Below, in pieces: positions 28,135 through 36,955 of a DNA stretch of 64,000 bases; position 1 is the stretch's first letter, and the number at the start of each line of letters is the position of its first letter. The stretch comes from Sphingobacterium endophyticum (GTDB lineage: Bacteria; Bacteroidota; Bacteroidia; Sphingobacteriales; Sphingobacteriaceae). The notes under the pieces were generated by a model. The model was not told the origin of the DNA, made no database searches, and saw nothing but the letters and a program-made list of their open reading frames with translations. The position numbers and the translations under genes are program-made. Location of the stretch: assembly GCF_009733535.1 (NCBI RefSeq), contig NZ_SMMI01000004.1:1-64000 (forward strand). The letters run 5' to 3'.

Positions 28135-28932
28135 TCACCTTATCAGGGTCTCTTTTATAAGAATATAAAGACCAACAAATAAGATCATATATCCAAAACC
28201 TATTTTCAGTATCTTGTTCGGAATTTTTTCCGCAAAATAAAATCCTATAAATATTCCCAAAACCGTTCCGCCTGTGTACAATAGCAATAAATTCCAATCA
28301 AAGATTTCAAATTTCTCTATGTCACCCATGACACCAAAAAACGAGTTTATGGAAATAATTATCAAGGAAGTTGCAACTGCTCGGCGCATGGGAAGCCTGT
28401 AGAAATTAACCAATGCTGGTATAATCAAGAAACCTCCACCTGCACCTACTAATCCTGTAATGAGACCGACAATGGCTCCTTGTAAAACAACAATCTCAAT
28501 TGGGATTCTTACATTTTCAGCGGGAATTTCCAAATTATGCCTAGCACTTATTATCATACTTAATGAAGAAGCAACCATCACAAATGAAAATAATATCATC
28601 AAAAGGACATTTTGATGAAAACTATAACCTGCTATTTGTATAACTTCCGGAACTAACGGTAATATAAATAACCTGGTAATAAATACAACAATTAGGGAGG
28701 GAATCCCAAAACTTAAAACCTTAGGAAGGTCCGCCTCCTTTTTCACTATTCCACGGATTGCTCCAATTAACGAAGTAACACCGATGGCAAATAATGAATA
28801 GGTGGTGGACAAAACGGGATCTACTCCCATAATATAAACTAATATCGGTACCGTTAATATGGTTCCCCCGCTTCCTATTAATCCTAATGTTATGCCGACA
28901 ATAATCGCTAAAATACAGCCAAGGATAATCAT
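28135..28932 (-). CDS. TauE/SafE-family membrane transporter
   Basis: The 265-residue inner-membrane protein has about seven to eight hydrophobic segments in two repeated halves. Each half opens with the family's glycine-rich motif: GLIGSGGTILTVPILVYI near residue 18 and GLVGAGGGFLIIPALVNF near residue 160. Family members export sulfite, sulfoacetate or other organosulfur anions, but many are uncharacterised. No sulfur-metabolism gene is nearby, so the substrate is open. Confidence 0.9.
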   Translation of the reverse strand: MIILGCILAIIVGITLGLIGSGGTILTVPILVYIMGVDPVLSTTYSLFAIGVTSLIGAIRGIVKKEADLPKVLSFGIPSLIVVFITRLFILPLVPEVIQIAGYSFHQNVLLMILFSFVMVASSLSMIISARHNLEIPAENVRIPIEIVVLQGAIVGLITGLVGAGGGFLIIPALVNFYRLPMRRAVATSLIIISINSFFGVMGDIEKFEIFDWNLLLLYTGGTVLGIFIGFYFAEKIPNKILKIGFGYMILFVGLYILIKETLIR

Positions 28933-29026
28933 ATCAATTTATTTAATGGCACCTTATTCCCATTGTTTAACTTTAGTACCAATAAAATTAATAGAATTAT
29001 ATGAACCATAAAGGATTTCTCCCTTT

Positions 29027-30238
29027 TTATTCTGAAGGAATATAATCCAACGGCAGTAGATAGGCCAACTTTGAATAACCAACCGCATAACCACTTAAAA
29101 TCCAATTTGCAGTAGGAAAATATCCTCCCTGCGACTCTATTATTATCCCTTCATTTCCAACTATGAAAAGCTCCGAATCTTGTGTAGCTGCTCTTTGTAA
29201 TATTTTATTCTTGGATTCTGAAAAATATGCCGGATAAATAATATATAGATAATCAGAATAATTCAGCCTCTTTAAATTCTTTGAATTATCTTCTTCAACG
29301 ATAATTTCTTCTGGCTTCATAATCCCCATTAAATAACTGATCTTTTCCGGTTGTGACATCTGCTTCTGAAGGCTGTTCATTTTATCGACAGTGATCTCCT
29401 TTTGCGAGGCATAAAATAAATTCCAATTTCCATGATATTTCTTTTGAATCGTATCCATTATTGCCTTATGTTTTTGCCTTGCTTCTATTCGTACCTCATT
29501 GTCCTTTTTAACCAATTTCCTAACAACATATCCATCCTTTTCCCATTGATTATGATAGGTGCTACTAACAAATCTATTCATCGATAATAGATAGGATACT
29601 TGCCTGTTTTTTTTAAACTTTGATCGCCCTTTCCCTATATCCTTAAAAAACGCATAACCCTCGAAAAAAAACATCCTAGTCCCGAATTCCATCCTAAAAC
29701 TACCTAAATCGTATGTTAATTCATATCCCAATGCCTTGTTTAATATCTTGAGCGGTTCTGTACAAATAGCTGTTAAAACATTAGCCTTCTTATCAAATCG
29801 AAATTTAACAACCTCATGATTCAGAATTTTACAGTCATCTGCAAAATCTCCTACTCCAATTAAATTCTCAATAAAAAAACTGCCCCATTCCTTCCATCCA
29901 TCCTTTAGGTAATTTCTGACAACAACCTCCTCAATAGCTGTAGATTTTTCTTTTATCCCTATGACCAACTCATGCTCCAGTGGTAATTGAATCTCTAAAA
30001 CACGTTTGTCAAAACCCATATTACTGACAACTAATTCAACAATACGATTAGGCGAATTTATTTTAAAATATCCTTCCTTATTCGAACTTGTGCCTAATGA
30101 CGAATTATTAATATAGATGGATGCACCAAAGATTGGACTACGATCATCTGAATTGATAACCCTTCCCTCAATAATGTGCTGAGCAATTATTTGATTTGAT
30201 ATTAGAATAGCTACTATAAAAAGAAAGATTCGAATCAT
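29027..30238 (-). CDS. Secreted protein with CarboxypepD-reg-like domain
   Basis: The 403-residue protein has a signal peptide (about 1-19, IIAQ) and a carboxypeptidase-regulatory-like beta domain (about 20-105: IIEGRVINSDDRSPIFGASI and FKINSPNRIVELVVSNMGF). In SusC proteins this domain precedes a TonB plug and barrel; here neither is present. The rest is a beta-rich region of unknown family with many Lys/Glu residues. It resembles other stand-alone secreted Bacteroidota proteins of this type. Its role in the envelope is not known. Confidence 0.78.
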   Translation of the reverse strand: MIRIFLFIVAILISNQIIAQHIIEGRVINSDDRSPIFGASIYINNSSLGTSSNKEGYFKINSPNRIVELVVSNMGFDKRVLEIQLPLEHELVIGIKEKSTAIEEVVVRNYLKDGWKEWGSFFIENLIGVGDFADDCKILNHEVVKFRFDKKANVLTAICTEPLKILNKALGYELTYDLGSFRMEFGTRMFFFEGYAFFKDIGKGRSKFKKNRQVSYLLSMNRFVSSTYHNQWEKDGYVVRKLVKKDNEVRIEARQKHKAIMDTIQKKYHGNWNLFYASQKEITVDKMNSLQKQMSQPEKISYLMGIMKPEEIIVEEDNSKNLKRLNYSDYLYIIYPAYFSESKNKILQRAATQDSELFIVGNEGIIIESQGGYFPTANWILSGYAVGYSKLAYLLPLDYIPSE

Positions 30239-30287
30239 ACTACGATATTTTCGTAAATATACTAAAACTCCATAATAATACTAAATT

Positions 30288-30321
30288 AAAAAAGCCTGAA
30301 TCTGGAAAAAAACAGGCTTTT
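30288..30321 (-). terminator. Intrinsic terminator of the small lipoprotein gene
   Basis: Nine-base arms (30290-30298 with 30313-30321) with a 14-base loop; a T-run follows on the minus strand (30293-30288). It is 28 bases past the lipoprotein stop. Confidence 0.78.
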
Positions 30322-30348
30322 GACTAACAAAAATATAAAAGAATGTGA

Positions 30349-30573
30349 TTATTGGGCTGGAGGTGTTATTGTTGTATCTGCAGCAGTCGAATCAAGCTTA
30401 ATCACTTCTTCATCTGGTGCATTAATATTATAGCGCTCTTGGTCCCCTCCCTCTTGTGGATTGGGTAGCTCTTCAGCATCGGTTTCTTTATTGTCGCTAT
30501 TATTCGTACAACTTATCATAGTAATTAATCCCATGGCAAAAATTCCTGAAACTAATAATTTTATCTTATTCAT
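30349..30573 (-). CDS. Small acidic lipoprotein
   Basis: The ATG at 30573 gives 74 residues: a lipoprotein signal with the lipobox TMISC, then a short, acidic, disordered tail rich in Asp, Glu, Pro and Thr. It has no recognisable domain. An upstream in-frame ATG would add 11 residues before the signal and is less likely. Transcription is separate from amt because the amt terminator lies just upstream. Confidence 0.65.
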   Translation of the reverse strand: MNKIKLLVSGIFAMGLITMISCTNNSDNKETDAEELPNPQEGGDQERYNINAPDEEVIKLDSTAADTTITPPAQ

Positions 30574-30633
30574 ATGCTTGGCACGTTGATTTATATAGTA
30601 AACCATCTTAAGCCCTAAAAAGTTTTTATGAAA

Positions 30634-30665
30634 TAAAAAAACCTGGCTCTCGGTTAAAAGCCAGG
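30634..30665 (-). terminator. Intrinsic terminator of amt
   Basis: Stem CCTGGCT/AGCCAGG (30642-30648 with 30659-30665) followed on the minus strand by a run of Ts, 33 bases past the amt stop. Confidence 0.88.
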
Positions 30666-30697
30666 CATAATTTAGGTTATTAAGGAGTTAATAAAGG

Positions 30698-32017
30698 TCA
30701 AAGTTTTTCCCCATGCTGTGAAATGTCCAATCCTACTTCTTCTTCCGCCTCTGACACTCGTAATGGGCTCACTAAATCTGTTAATTTCAATAAAATAAAT
30801 GCTACAATCAGAATAAATATCGTTGCCCCAATCAACCCTATGATATGAGCTGAAAATAATTTCCATTCTCCATAAAATAAGCCATTATCAACAACAACTG
30901 AATTTATAGTGCTTGTAGCAAAAACTCCAGTTAAGATCATACCAACCATACCGCCTACTCCATGGCTCGGAAATACATCCAAGGTATCATCGATCCTTGA
31001 TCGAGTTCTCCACGCTATGACAACTCTACTAATTATTGCAGCTACTGCCCCGATAACTAGTGAATGTCCAACGGTGACAAAGCCCGCAGCGGGTGTAATA
31101 GCAACCAATCCGACAACTGCGCCTATGCAGACTCCCATAGCTGATGGCTTAACTCCTTTTGAAGCATCAAAGAAGATATAGGTTAATGCAGCAGCTCCTG
31201 ATGCAGTTGAGGTTGTAATTAAAGCTGTAGCCGCTAATTCCGAAGCTGAAAATGCAGACCCAGCATTAAATCCTATCCAGCCAAACCATAATAGACCTGT
31301 ACCTAATAATACATAGGTAATTCGTGCTGGTGTATGACTATGCATATCCTTGCCCTTCTTGAGGTAAAGCGCTGAGGCTAGTGCCGTCAGGCCAGCCGAC
31401 ATATGCACAACTGTGCCTCCCGCAAAATCTAAAACCCCCATCTTAAACAATACACCGTCCGGATGCCAGGTTGCATGTGCTAATGGTGCATATATAAATA
31501 CAAAAAATAAACATATAAATAACACATAGGATGTAAATCGAATCCGCTCTGCAAATGCTCCTGTAATTAGTGCTGGAGTAATTATCGCAAATTTTAACTG
31601 ATAAATTGCAAATAATGCAAATGGAATTGTCGGTGCCCCATCCCATGGTCCTCGCTCTAATACATTATTAAACATAAAATAGGTGCTTGGATTCCCTATG
31701 ATTCCACCAACTGATTCTCCAAATACTAAACTAAATCCAAATACAACCCACAAAACTGCAACTACAGCCATACAGATAAAACTCTGCAACATCGTTGAAA
31801 TTACATTCTTCTTTTTAACCATTCCACCATAAAAATATGCTAATCCCGGCGTCATAATTAAAACCAATGCAGTCGAAGTCAACATCCATGCAACATCTGC
31901 ATAATTATACTCAGAACCTGAATGAATTTGAGGTGATTTTGTAAATAATAGCGATATTATTACAAGAATTCCCATAAAAACTAATGGGATATAAGATTTT
32001 TTGCCTGATAAAACCAT
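30698..32017 (-). CDS. amt: Ammonium transporter (Amt family)
   Basis: The 439-residue protein has about eleven membrane helices and the Amt signature. The early DVAWMLTSTALVLIMTPGLA is followed by the twin pore histidines in VVHMSAGLTAL (about residue 180) and PSHGVGGMVGM (about residue 350). It moves ammonium/ammonia across the inner membrane. No glnB/glnK PII gene is adjacent, unlike many amt loci. A clear Bacteroidota-type promoter lies directly upstream, and an AraC regulator is divergent. Confidence 0.95.
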   Translation of the reverse strand: MVLSGKKSYIPLVFMGILVIISLLFTKSPQIHSGSEYNYADVAWMLTSTALVLIMTPGLAYFYGGMVKKKNVISTMLQSFICMAVVAVLWVVFGFSLVFGESVGGIIGNPSTYFMFNNVLERGPWDGAPTIPFALFAIYQLKFAIITPALITGAFAERIRFTSYVLFICLFFVFIYAPLAHATWHPDGVLFKMGVLDFAGGTVVHMSAGLTALASALYLKKGKDMHSHTPARITYVLLGTGLLWFGWIGFNAGSAFSASELAATALITTSTASGAAALTYIFFDASKGVKPSAMGVCIGAVVGLVAITPAAGFVTVGHSLVIGAVAAIISRVVIAWRTRSRIDDTLDVFPSHGVGGMVGMILTGVFATSTINSVVVDNGLFYGEWKLFSAHIIGLIGATIFILIVAFILLKLTDLVSPLRVSEAEEEVGLDISQHGEKL

Positions 32018-32038
32018 ATTTGTCTATTTTTTATATAG

Positions 32039-32069
32039 CAAAAATACATTTTTATTATATTTATCAAAA
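32039..32069 (-). promoter_or_regulatory. Candidate amt promoter
   Basis: On the minus strand TTTTG (32069-32065), 18 bases, TATTTTTG (32046-32039) matches the Bacteroidota primary-sigma consensus with a slightly short spacer. It ends 21 bases before the amt ATG. Confidence 0.6.
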
Positions 32070-32101
32070 TAAAAATGAAATATTTTTGATTTTTATTCAT
32101 A

Positions 32102-32126
32102 AAAAACATGATTTATATATGTTTTT
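32102..32126. repeat. Short inverted repeat in amt/araC intergenic region
   Basis: Arms AAAAACAT (32102-32109) and ATGTTTTT (32119-32126) are perfectly complementary with a 9-base centre. It lies upstream of the amt promoter and could be an operator. Confidence 0.45.
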
Positions 32127-32155
32127 AATAAAAATACCAGTACAAAAACAATTAT

Positions 32156-32196
32156 AAATCAATAAAAACACATATTTTTTGTGTTTTTATTGATTT
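32156..32196. repeat. Long perfect inverted repeat between amt and araC
   Basis: Sixteen-base arms (32156-32171 and 32181-32196) are perfectly complementary around a 9-base AT centre. It sits in the 340-base amt/AraC divergent region, which contains no gene. It is not near a stop codon, so termination is unlikely; an operator or a leader hairpin of the AraC gene is possible. The rest of 32018-32357 is very AT-rich with several TTTTTAT-type partial repeats. Confidence 0.6.
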
Positions 32197-32357
32197 TAAA
32201 GGTAAAAAACAACGTTTCAAACCTCAAAACACCTTTTTCATCATGTTTTAATTTCATTTGATTTCAATTTTTAAAAAAATATCAAAACAAATCATCAATC
32301 TTGCATATTTTTAATAAAATTCTGAATGAAATAGCAGATTAACATAATAATCCAACA

Positions 32358-33188
32358 ATGGAAAACCTTTTCAAAATATACAAAGTTGATAACAAAGAAG
32401 CTCTTTATATTCAATCTCAAATTAACGAACCTCATAACCACCAATTCGAGGAACTTATTATTGGGATAAAAGGAAAAATTGAACATTTTATAGACTTCAA
32501 AACTGAATCCTATTCTGCCCCATTTATTTGTTTTGTTAGCAGAGGAAAAATACATCGCGTCCTTCCAATGCTTGAAAATGGTGAATGTGATTTTTGGGTT
32601 ATCCGATTTAAAAGTGAATTTATCCCTGAAACAACATTTAATCTTTATGGATACTACCATGATGCCGCAAATATTAACCTTAAAAAAGATCGTTGTTTTG
32701 ATCGTATCAATCAAATATGCCAAATTATCAACGATGAAATGAAACAGGATAAACCTGAATTAGCTGTCGTGAGAGAATTGTTGAATACTTTATTTGCAAT
32801 GATCGAATCTGAACGTAAAAAAGTGAACCCTGACCATTTAAACCTTTACAAAAATCAAGATATTACCTTTAAAAACTTTCTTAATATCCTTGAAGATAAC
32901 TTCAAAAGACCTGAAGGTGTAAATTATTACGCTGAAAAATTATTTATGAGTGCAAGAAACCTTAATTCAATCACCCAAAGCATCCTTCAACAATCCGTTT
33001 CTGAAATTATTGAAACTAGAAAACTTACCGAAGCCAAAAATCTACTCCTAAAAACTAATAAAACAATTTCTGAAATAGGTTTCGAATTAGGATATACAGA
33101 TAAAGCCTATTTTACAAGTGTCTTCAAAAAGAAATCCGGAATAACACCTTCTGATTTCCGAATTGAAATGAATAAATTGATTTCCTAA
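32358..33188 (+). CDS. AraC-family transcriptional regulator
   Basis: The 276-residue protein has an N-terminal cupin-like sensing domain (about 10-110, with HNHQFEELIIGIKGKIEHF) and a C-terminal AraC double helix-turn-helix (about 180-270: YYAEKLFMSARNLNSI, then ISEIGFELGYTDKAYFTSVF). It is expected to bind DNA upstream of itself or of neighbouring genes. Candidate targets are the DODA-type dioxygenase 85 bases downstream on the same strand and amt, divergent to the left. The ligand is unknown. Confidence 0.92.
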   Translation: MENLFKIYKVDNKEALYIQSQINEPHNHQFEELIIGIKGKIEHFIDFKTESYSAPFICFVSRGKIHRVLPMLENGECDFWVIRFKSEFIPETTFNLYGYYHDAANINLKKDRCFDRINQICQIINDEMKQDKPELAVVRELLNTLFAMIESERKKVNPDHLNLYKNQDITFKNFLNILEDNFKRPEGVNYYAEKLFMSARNLNSITQSILQQSVSEIIETRKLTEAKNLLLKTNKTISEIGFELGYTDKAYFTSVFKKKSGITPSDFRIEMNKLIS

Positions 33189-33273
33189 TTCCTATATCTT
33201 TCTTCCAGATTTTCATACCACCTCAATTCTCTTTCTGTCGATATTTGTATTATAAATTGGAAAGGAATTTATA

Positions 33274-34167
33274 ATGGATGATATGACAAGAAAACAATTT
33301 TTAGCAGCGGCCGCAACATTACCTCTAGCTGGTGCAGCAGTAAAATTGAACGCAATTAATAAATTTATTGACGGACTTAATAGTACGAACAATATGCCCG
33401 TCCTATTCCTTGGTCACGGTAGTCCTATGAATGCTATTGAAGACAATGAATTTGTGCAAGGATTTAAAAACGTAAGTAAAGAAATAGAAAAACCAACAGC
33501 AATATTGGTTATTTCGGCCCATTGGGAAACTAAAGGAACTTTTGTTACCGCGATGGAAAACCCAACTACAATACATGATTTTGGCGGTTTCCCTCAAGAA
33601 CTATTCGATGTGCAATACCCTGCTCCTGGCTCTCCTGAACTTGCAACCGCCGTCAAACAATTGGTCTCAAGTAAAGATGTACATCTTGATGATAAATGGG
33701 GACTCGACCATGGCGCTTGGTCAGTAGTTAAACACCTCTATCCTAATGCCGATGTACCAATTATTCAAATGAGTATCGATTATAGTATGGCTCCAGCTGA
33801 TCATTATGCCTTAGCGAAAGAATTAAGTGCCCTAAGAAAAAAAGGTGTGCTGATTATTGGATCTGGAAATAATGTCCATAATCTAAGAATGGTATCCTGG
33901 AAACACTTAAATACTGTGGGATTTGCCTTTGACTGGGCAAATGAAGCTAACGAAAAAATGAAAGAATACATCCTTGACAGAAATCACAAACCTTTGATAG
34001 ATTTTCAAAATCAAGGAACCGCATTTCAAATGGCTATTCCAACTCCCGAACATTACCTGCCCATGATTTATGCATTGGCATTACAAGATAAAAATGAAGA
34101 TCTCCAAATCTTTAATGATGCCGCAGTGGCTGGCGCTCTTACAATGACTTCCTTTAAAATCGGATAA
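33274..34167 (+). CDS. DODA-type extradiol dioxygenase (YgiD family)
   Basis: The 297-residue protein belongs to the LigB/DODA superfamily of ring-cleaving dioxygenases. It shows FLGHGSPMNAI, SAHWETKG, HDFGGFP and DHGAWSV, the His positions that bind Fe or Zn in YgiD-like enzymes. YgiD of E. coli cleaves 4,5-DOPA; the substrate here is unproven. The first 25 residues (TRKQFLAAAATLPLAGAA) resemble a twin-arginine signal but with Arg-Lys instead of Arg-Arg, suggesting export or a relic of it. A second ATG lies three codons in. It is probably regulated by the adjacent AraC protein. Confidence 0.88.
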   Translation: MDDMTRKQFLAAAATLPLAGAAVKLNAINKFIDGLNSTNNMPVLFLGHGSPMNAIEDNEFVQGFKNVSKEIEKPTAILVISAHWETKGTFVTAMENPTTIHDFGGFPQELFDVQYPAPGSPELATAVKQLVSSKDVHLDDKWGLDHGAWSVVKHLYPNADVPIIQMSIDYSMAPADHYALAKELSALRKKGVLIIGSGNNVHNLRMVSWKHLNTVGFAFDWANEANEKMKEYILDRNHKPLIDFQNQGTAFQMAIPTPEHYLPMIYALALQDKNEDLQIFNDAAVAGALTMTSFKIG

Positions 34168-34197
34168 AAAATATCACACTACCCTTGAATTGCAATT

Positions 34198-34228
34198 AAG
34201 CTGCTTATTTATTGAGCAGCTTTTTTAT
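34198..34228 (+). terminator. Intrinsic terminator of the dioxygenase gene
   Basis: Stem AAGCTGCT/AGCAGCTT (34198-34205 with 34215-34222) followed by a T-run. The remaining 200 bases up to the next gene show nothing recognisable. Confidence 0.88.
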
Positions 34229-34427
34229 TTATCATAGTCCCTGCCCTAAAAGCATATTAATTCTTCAATTTCACCGAAAAATCTTTTCCATTATTTATTT
34301 TACCGAATTTATCATTGGATTCGCCGACTTTTCAATTACCCCCGCCTATTCCCTCTATTCATGATACCCTTTTCAATCTACCTTTGAATCAAACAATTAC
34401 ATAATCAATCACTAAAAAATATAAATC

Positions 34428-34865
34428 ATGAAAACGCTAATCTCTCTAATCGCAACAACAGTATTCACTTTGGTAAGTTCATTCGTATTTGCCGGAAATT
34501 TCCCTGAACCTGTAAAATTTGTAAAGGTAGAATCAATTATTGATCAATACATCGATGCAACAAACAATGGTGAAACAGCTTTAGTTGACCATCTTTTCAC
34601 AGAAGATTTTAAATACTCAACGCCAAACAATGGTAAAAATGAAATTATCTATCGGTCTAGTCTCGTAAAATATCTTAAAAATAATAAAGGTGTAAAATTA
34701 AATGCCGATACAGACTATTCTTTCGTCGAAAAAAATGATGATTGTAGTATAGTGAAAGTAACTACTCGATTCAAAAACTTTGACAGATACGACTACGTAA
34801 CGCTTTGCAACAGCAAAGATGGCTGGAAAATCAGCAATGTAACCGTTACTTATCCAGGAAAATAA
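34428..34865 (+). CDS. Secreted NTF2-like (DUF4440/SnoaL-type) protein
   Basis: The 145-residue protein has a signal peptide (about 1-23, SSFVFA) and a cone-shaped NTF2-like domain: the long helix VESIIDQYIDATNNGETALV, a strand with FTEDFKYSTPN, and terminal strands ending KISNVTVTYPGK. Proteins of this shape bind small molecules or act as accessory domains; the ligand is not known. It is monocistronic with a terminator after it. Confidence 0.82.
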   Translation: MKTLISLIATTVFTLVSSFVFAGNFPEPVKFVKVESIIDQYIDATNNGETALVDHLFTEDFKYSTPNNGKNEIIYRSSLVKYLKNNKGVKLNADTDYSFVEKNDDCSIVKVTTRFKNFDRYDYVTLCNSKDGWKISNVTVTYPGK

Positions 34866-34902
34866 TACAATTCATAAGGTTTAGTTAATATAGTTTTTAC
34901 TT

Positions 34903-34931
34903 AAGGGTATAACAGTTGTTATACCTTTTTT
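34903..34931 (+). terminator. Intrinsic terminator of the NTF2-like gene
   Basis: Stem GGTATAAC/GTTATACC (34906-34913 with 34918-34925) followed by six Ts, 40 bases past the stop. Confidence 0.85.
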
Positions 34932-35015
34932 GCTATTCAATCAGCTAAAACCTTTTATATTTATTGCTTTTAAACTTCTAATTTGCTATTTTGAAACTTC
35001 TTAAACCATATTCAA

Positions 35016-35975
35016 ATGAAAAACTTTTTAGGTGCTGTGACATCGTTATGCTTAATGATTTCAACTAACTTAAACGCTCAGCAAAATCCAGTATTCAAAG
35101 GTTGGTACGCTGACCCTGAAGCAATAATCTACAATAATGAATATTGGATCTTCCCAACTTATTCTGCTCCTTATGAACAACAAACACATTTTGACGCATT
35201 CTCATCTAAAGATTTAGTAAACTGGAAAAAACACCCTAAAATAATTGACAATAATGAAGTAAAATGGGCCGAAAAAGCTATGTGGGCTCCTAGTGTTATT
35301 GAAAATGATGGCAAATACTATTTCTTTTTCGCGGCTAATGATGTTCACGAAGGTGAAATTGGTGGAATTGGCGTTGCTGTTGCCGATAATCCTGAAGGTC
35401 CTTACAAAGATTTATTAGGAAAACCATTGATTAATGATATCGTAAATGGTGCACAACCTATTGATCAATATGTTTTTAGAGATAAAGATGGTCAACATTA
35501 TATGTTCTACGGCGGTTGGGGCCACTGTAATGTTGTAAAACTAAGTAACGACTTTAAAAGCCTTGTCCCTTTTGATGATGGAACTATCTATAAAGAAGTT
35601 ACCCCTGAAAATTATGTGGAAGGTCCAACAATGTTTATCAAAGATGGAAAATACTATTTTATGTGGTCTGAAGGTGGTTGGACTGGACCTGATTATAAAG
35701 TAGCTTATGCTATTGCTGATAACCCGCTAGGGCCATTTAAAAGAATTGGAACTATCTTAGAAAAAGACCCTAATGTCGCAAAAGGTGCTGGACACCATTC
35801 CGTTATTAAAATACCTAATCAGGATAAATATTATATCGTTTACCATAGAAGACCCTTGGACAAAGAACAATCTTTTGAAAGAGAAACCTGTATTGATGAA
35901 ATGATCTTTGATAAAAATGGAATCATAAAACCAGTCAAAATGACTTTCAAAGGCGTTAAACATGTTTTAAAATAA
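35016..35975 (+). CDS. Secreted GH43-family glycoside hydrolase
   Basis: The 319-residue protein has a signal peptide (about 1-22, LNAQ) and a five-bladed propeller typical of GH43. Acidic catalytic positions are visible: the general-base Asp in GWYADPEAI, an Asp in QPIDQYVFRD, and the general-acid Glu in YVEGPTMF. GH43 enzymes usually attack arabinose- or xylose-containing polymers, and some act on galactans. The substrate cannot be read. It has no linked transport genes. Confidence 0.9.
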   Translation: MKNFLGAVTSLCLMISTNLNAQQNPVFKGWYADPEAIIYNNEYWIFPTYSAPYEQQTHFDAFSSKDLVNWKKHPKIIDNNEVKWAEKAMWAPSVIENDGKYYFFFAANDVHEGEIGGIGVAVADNPEGPYKDLLGKPLINDIVNGAQPIDQYVFRDKDGQHYMFYGGWGHCNVVKLSNDFKSLVPFDDGTIYKEVTPENYVEGPTMFIKDGKYYFMWSEGGWTGPDYKVAYAIADNPLGPFKRIGTILEKDPNVAKGAGHHSVIKIPNQDKYYIVYHRRPLDKEQSFERETCIDEMIFDKNGIIKPVKMTFKGVKHVLK

Positions 35976-35993
35976 ATAACAGTATAATTTTAG

Positions 35994-36026
35994 AAAAGCC
36001 ATTCCTGAATTTCAGAAATGGCTTTT
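35994..36026 (+). terminator. Intrinsic terminator of the GH43 gene
   Basis: An almost perfect inverted repeat (35994-36008 with 36011-36026, one C/A mismatch) begins just after the GH43 stop. It overlaps the longer possible start of the DUF72 gene and so argues for the ATG at 36066. Confidence 0.82.
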
Positions 36027-36065
36027 ACTGTAAATAATGCAATTGAATTCTTCGAAATAAATATT

Positions 36066-36950
36066 ATGAAATTCGGAAAAGTATTAGATCCTACTGCAAT
36101 TGATTTTTCCTTGCCGCAAACTCCTCAAGAAACCAGGAATCTTTTGAATAAACATAAAGGTCAACAGGATTTTGAAATCTTTGTTGGTTATCCTAAATGG
36201 TCTAAAGCTGACCTAAAGGGATTTTATCCGCGTGGCACGAAAGATGAACTTTTTTATTATTCCAACAAATTTAATTCAATTGAATTCAATGGTACATTTT
36301 ACAGGTCTCCTAGCAAAGAGCAAGTTTTGACCTGGAAAAACCGTACAGCGGATAACTTTAAATTTTGTCCAAAATTCACCAATAGCATTAGCCACTATTC
36401 AAGATTGAACAATACAGATGAAAAAGTGGCCGCATTTGTGGACTCTACGATTTTATTTGAGGAAAAATTGGGATTGGGATTTGTCCAAATGCCAGAAAAC
36501 TTTAGACCTAAAGCTTTCGATAGATTGCAAGGATTTCTTAAAAGATTCCCAAAAGGATATCCATTAGCAATGGAAGTAAGAAATGAAGAATGGTTTAATG
36601 ACCCTCATGTTCTAAAGGAATACTTACAATTACTTTCGGAAACAAATACTACCAATATTATTGTAGATACTCCTGCTCGAAGAGATATGTTGAATTTTAG
36701 ATTGACAACCCCAATTGCTTTCATTCGTTTTGTATCATCGACACATGAAATTGACAAATTAAGACTCAAACAATGGGTGAATAAATTAAAAGAATGGAAA
36801 CAAGATGGATTACATCAAGCTTATTTCTTTATTCATCAAAAAATAGATCAAGAAACTGAGTTTCTTTCAGATGACTTCATTCAAGAATTAAACAAAAATT
36901 TAGACTGTAATTTACCGCTTGCAAATAAATCAGTAGGAATTAAGTCTTGA
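36066..36950 (+). CDS. DUF72 (YecE-like) protein
   Basis: Starting at the ATG at 36066 gives 294 residues with a TIM-barrel-like DUF72 domain (family of E. coli YecE). Hallmarks are IFVGYPKWSKADLKGFYP, YSNKFNSIEFNGTFYR, FCPKFTNSISHYSRL and AMEVRNEEWF. The family's biochemical function is unknown. The start 48 bases upstream would run through the GH43 terminator hairpin. It is convergent with the PNGase F-like gene, with 5 bases between the stops. Confidence 0.88.
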   Translation: MKFGKVLDPTAIDFSLPQTPQETRNLLNKHKGQQDFEIFVGYPKWSKADLKGFYPRGTKDELFYYSNKFNSIEFNGTFYRSPSKEQVLTWKNRTADNFKFCPKFTNSISHYSRLNNTDEKVAAFVDSTILFEEKLGLGFVQMPENFRPKAFDRLQGFLKRFPKGYPLAMEVRNEEWFNDPHVLKEYLQLLSETNTTNIIVDTPARRDMLNFRLTTPIAFIRFVSSTHEIDKLRLKQWVNKLKEWKQDGLHQAYFFIHQKIDQETEFLSDDFIQELNKNLDCNLPLANKSVGIKS

Positions 36951-36955
36951 ATTCT

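Noticed and set aside
29027-30238. SusC/TonB-dependent transporter
   Set aside because: Only the CarboxypepD-reg-like domain is present; no plug or beta-barrel follows.
32018-32070. Sigma-54 promoter for amt
   Set aside because: No -24/-12 TGGCAC-N5-TTGC match; a primary-sigma match is present instead.
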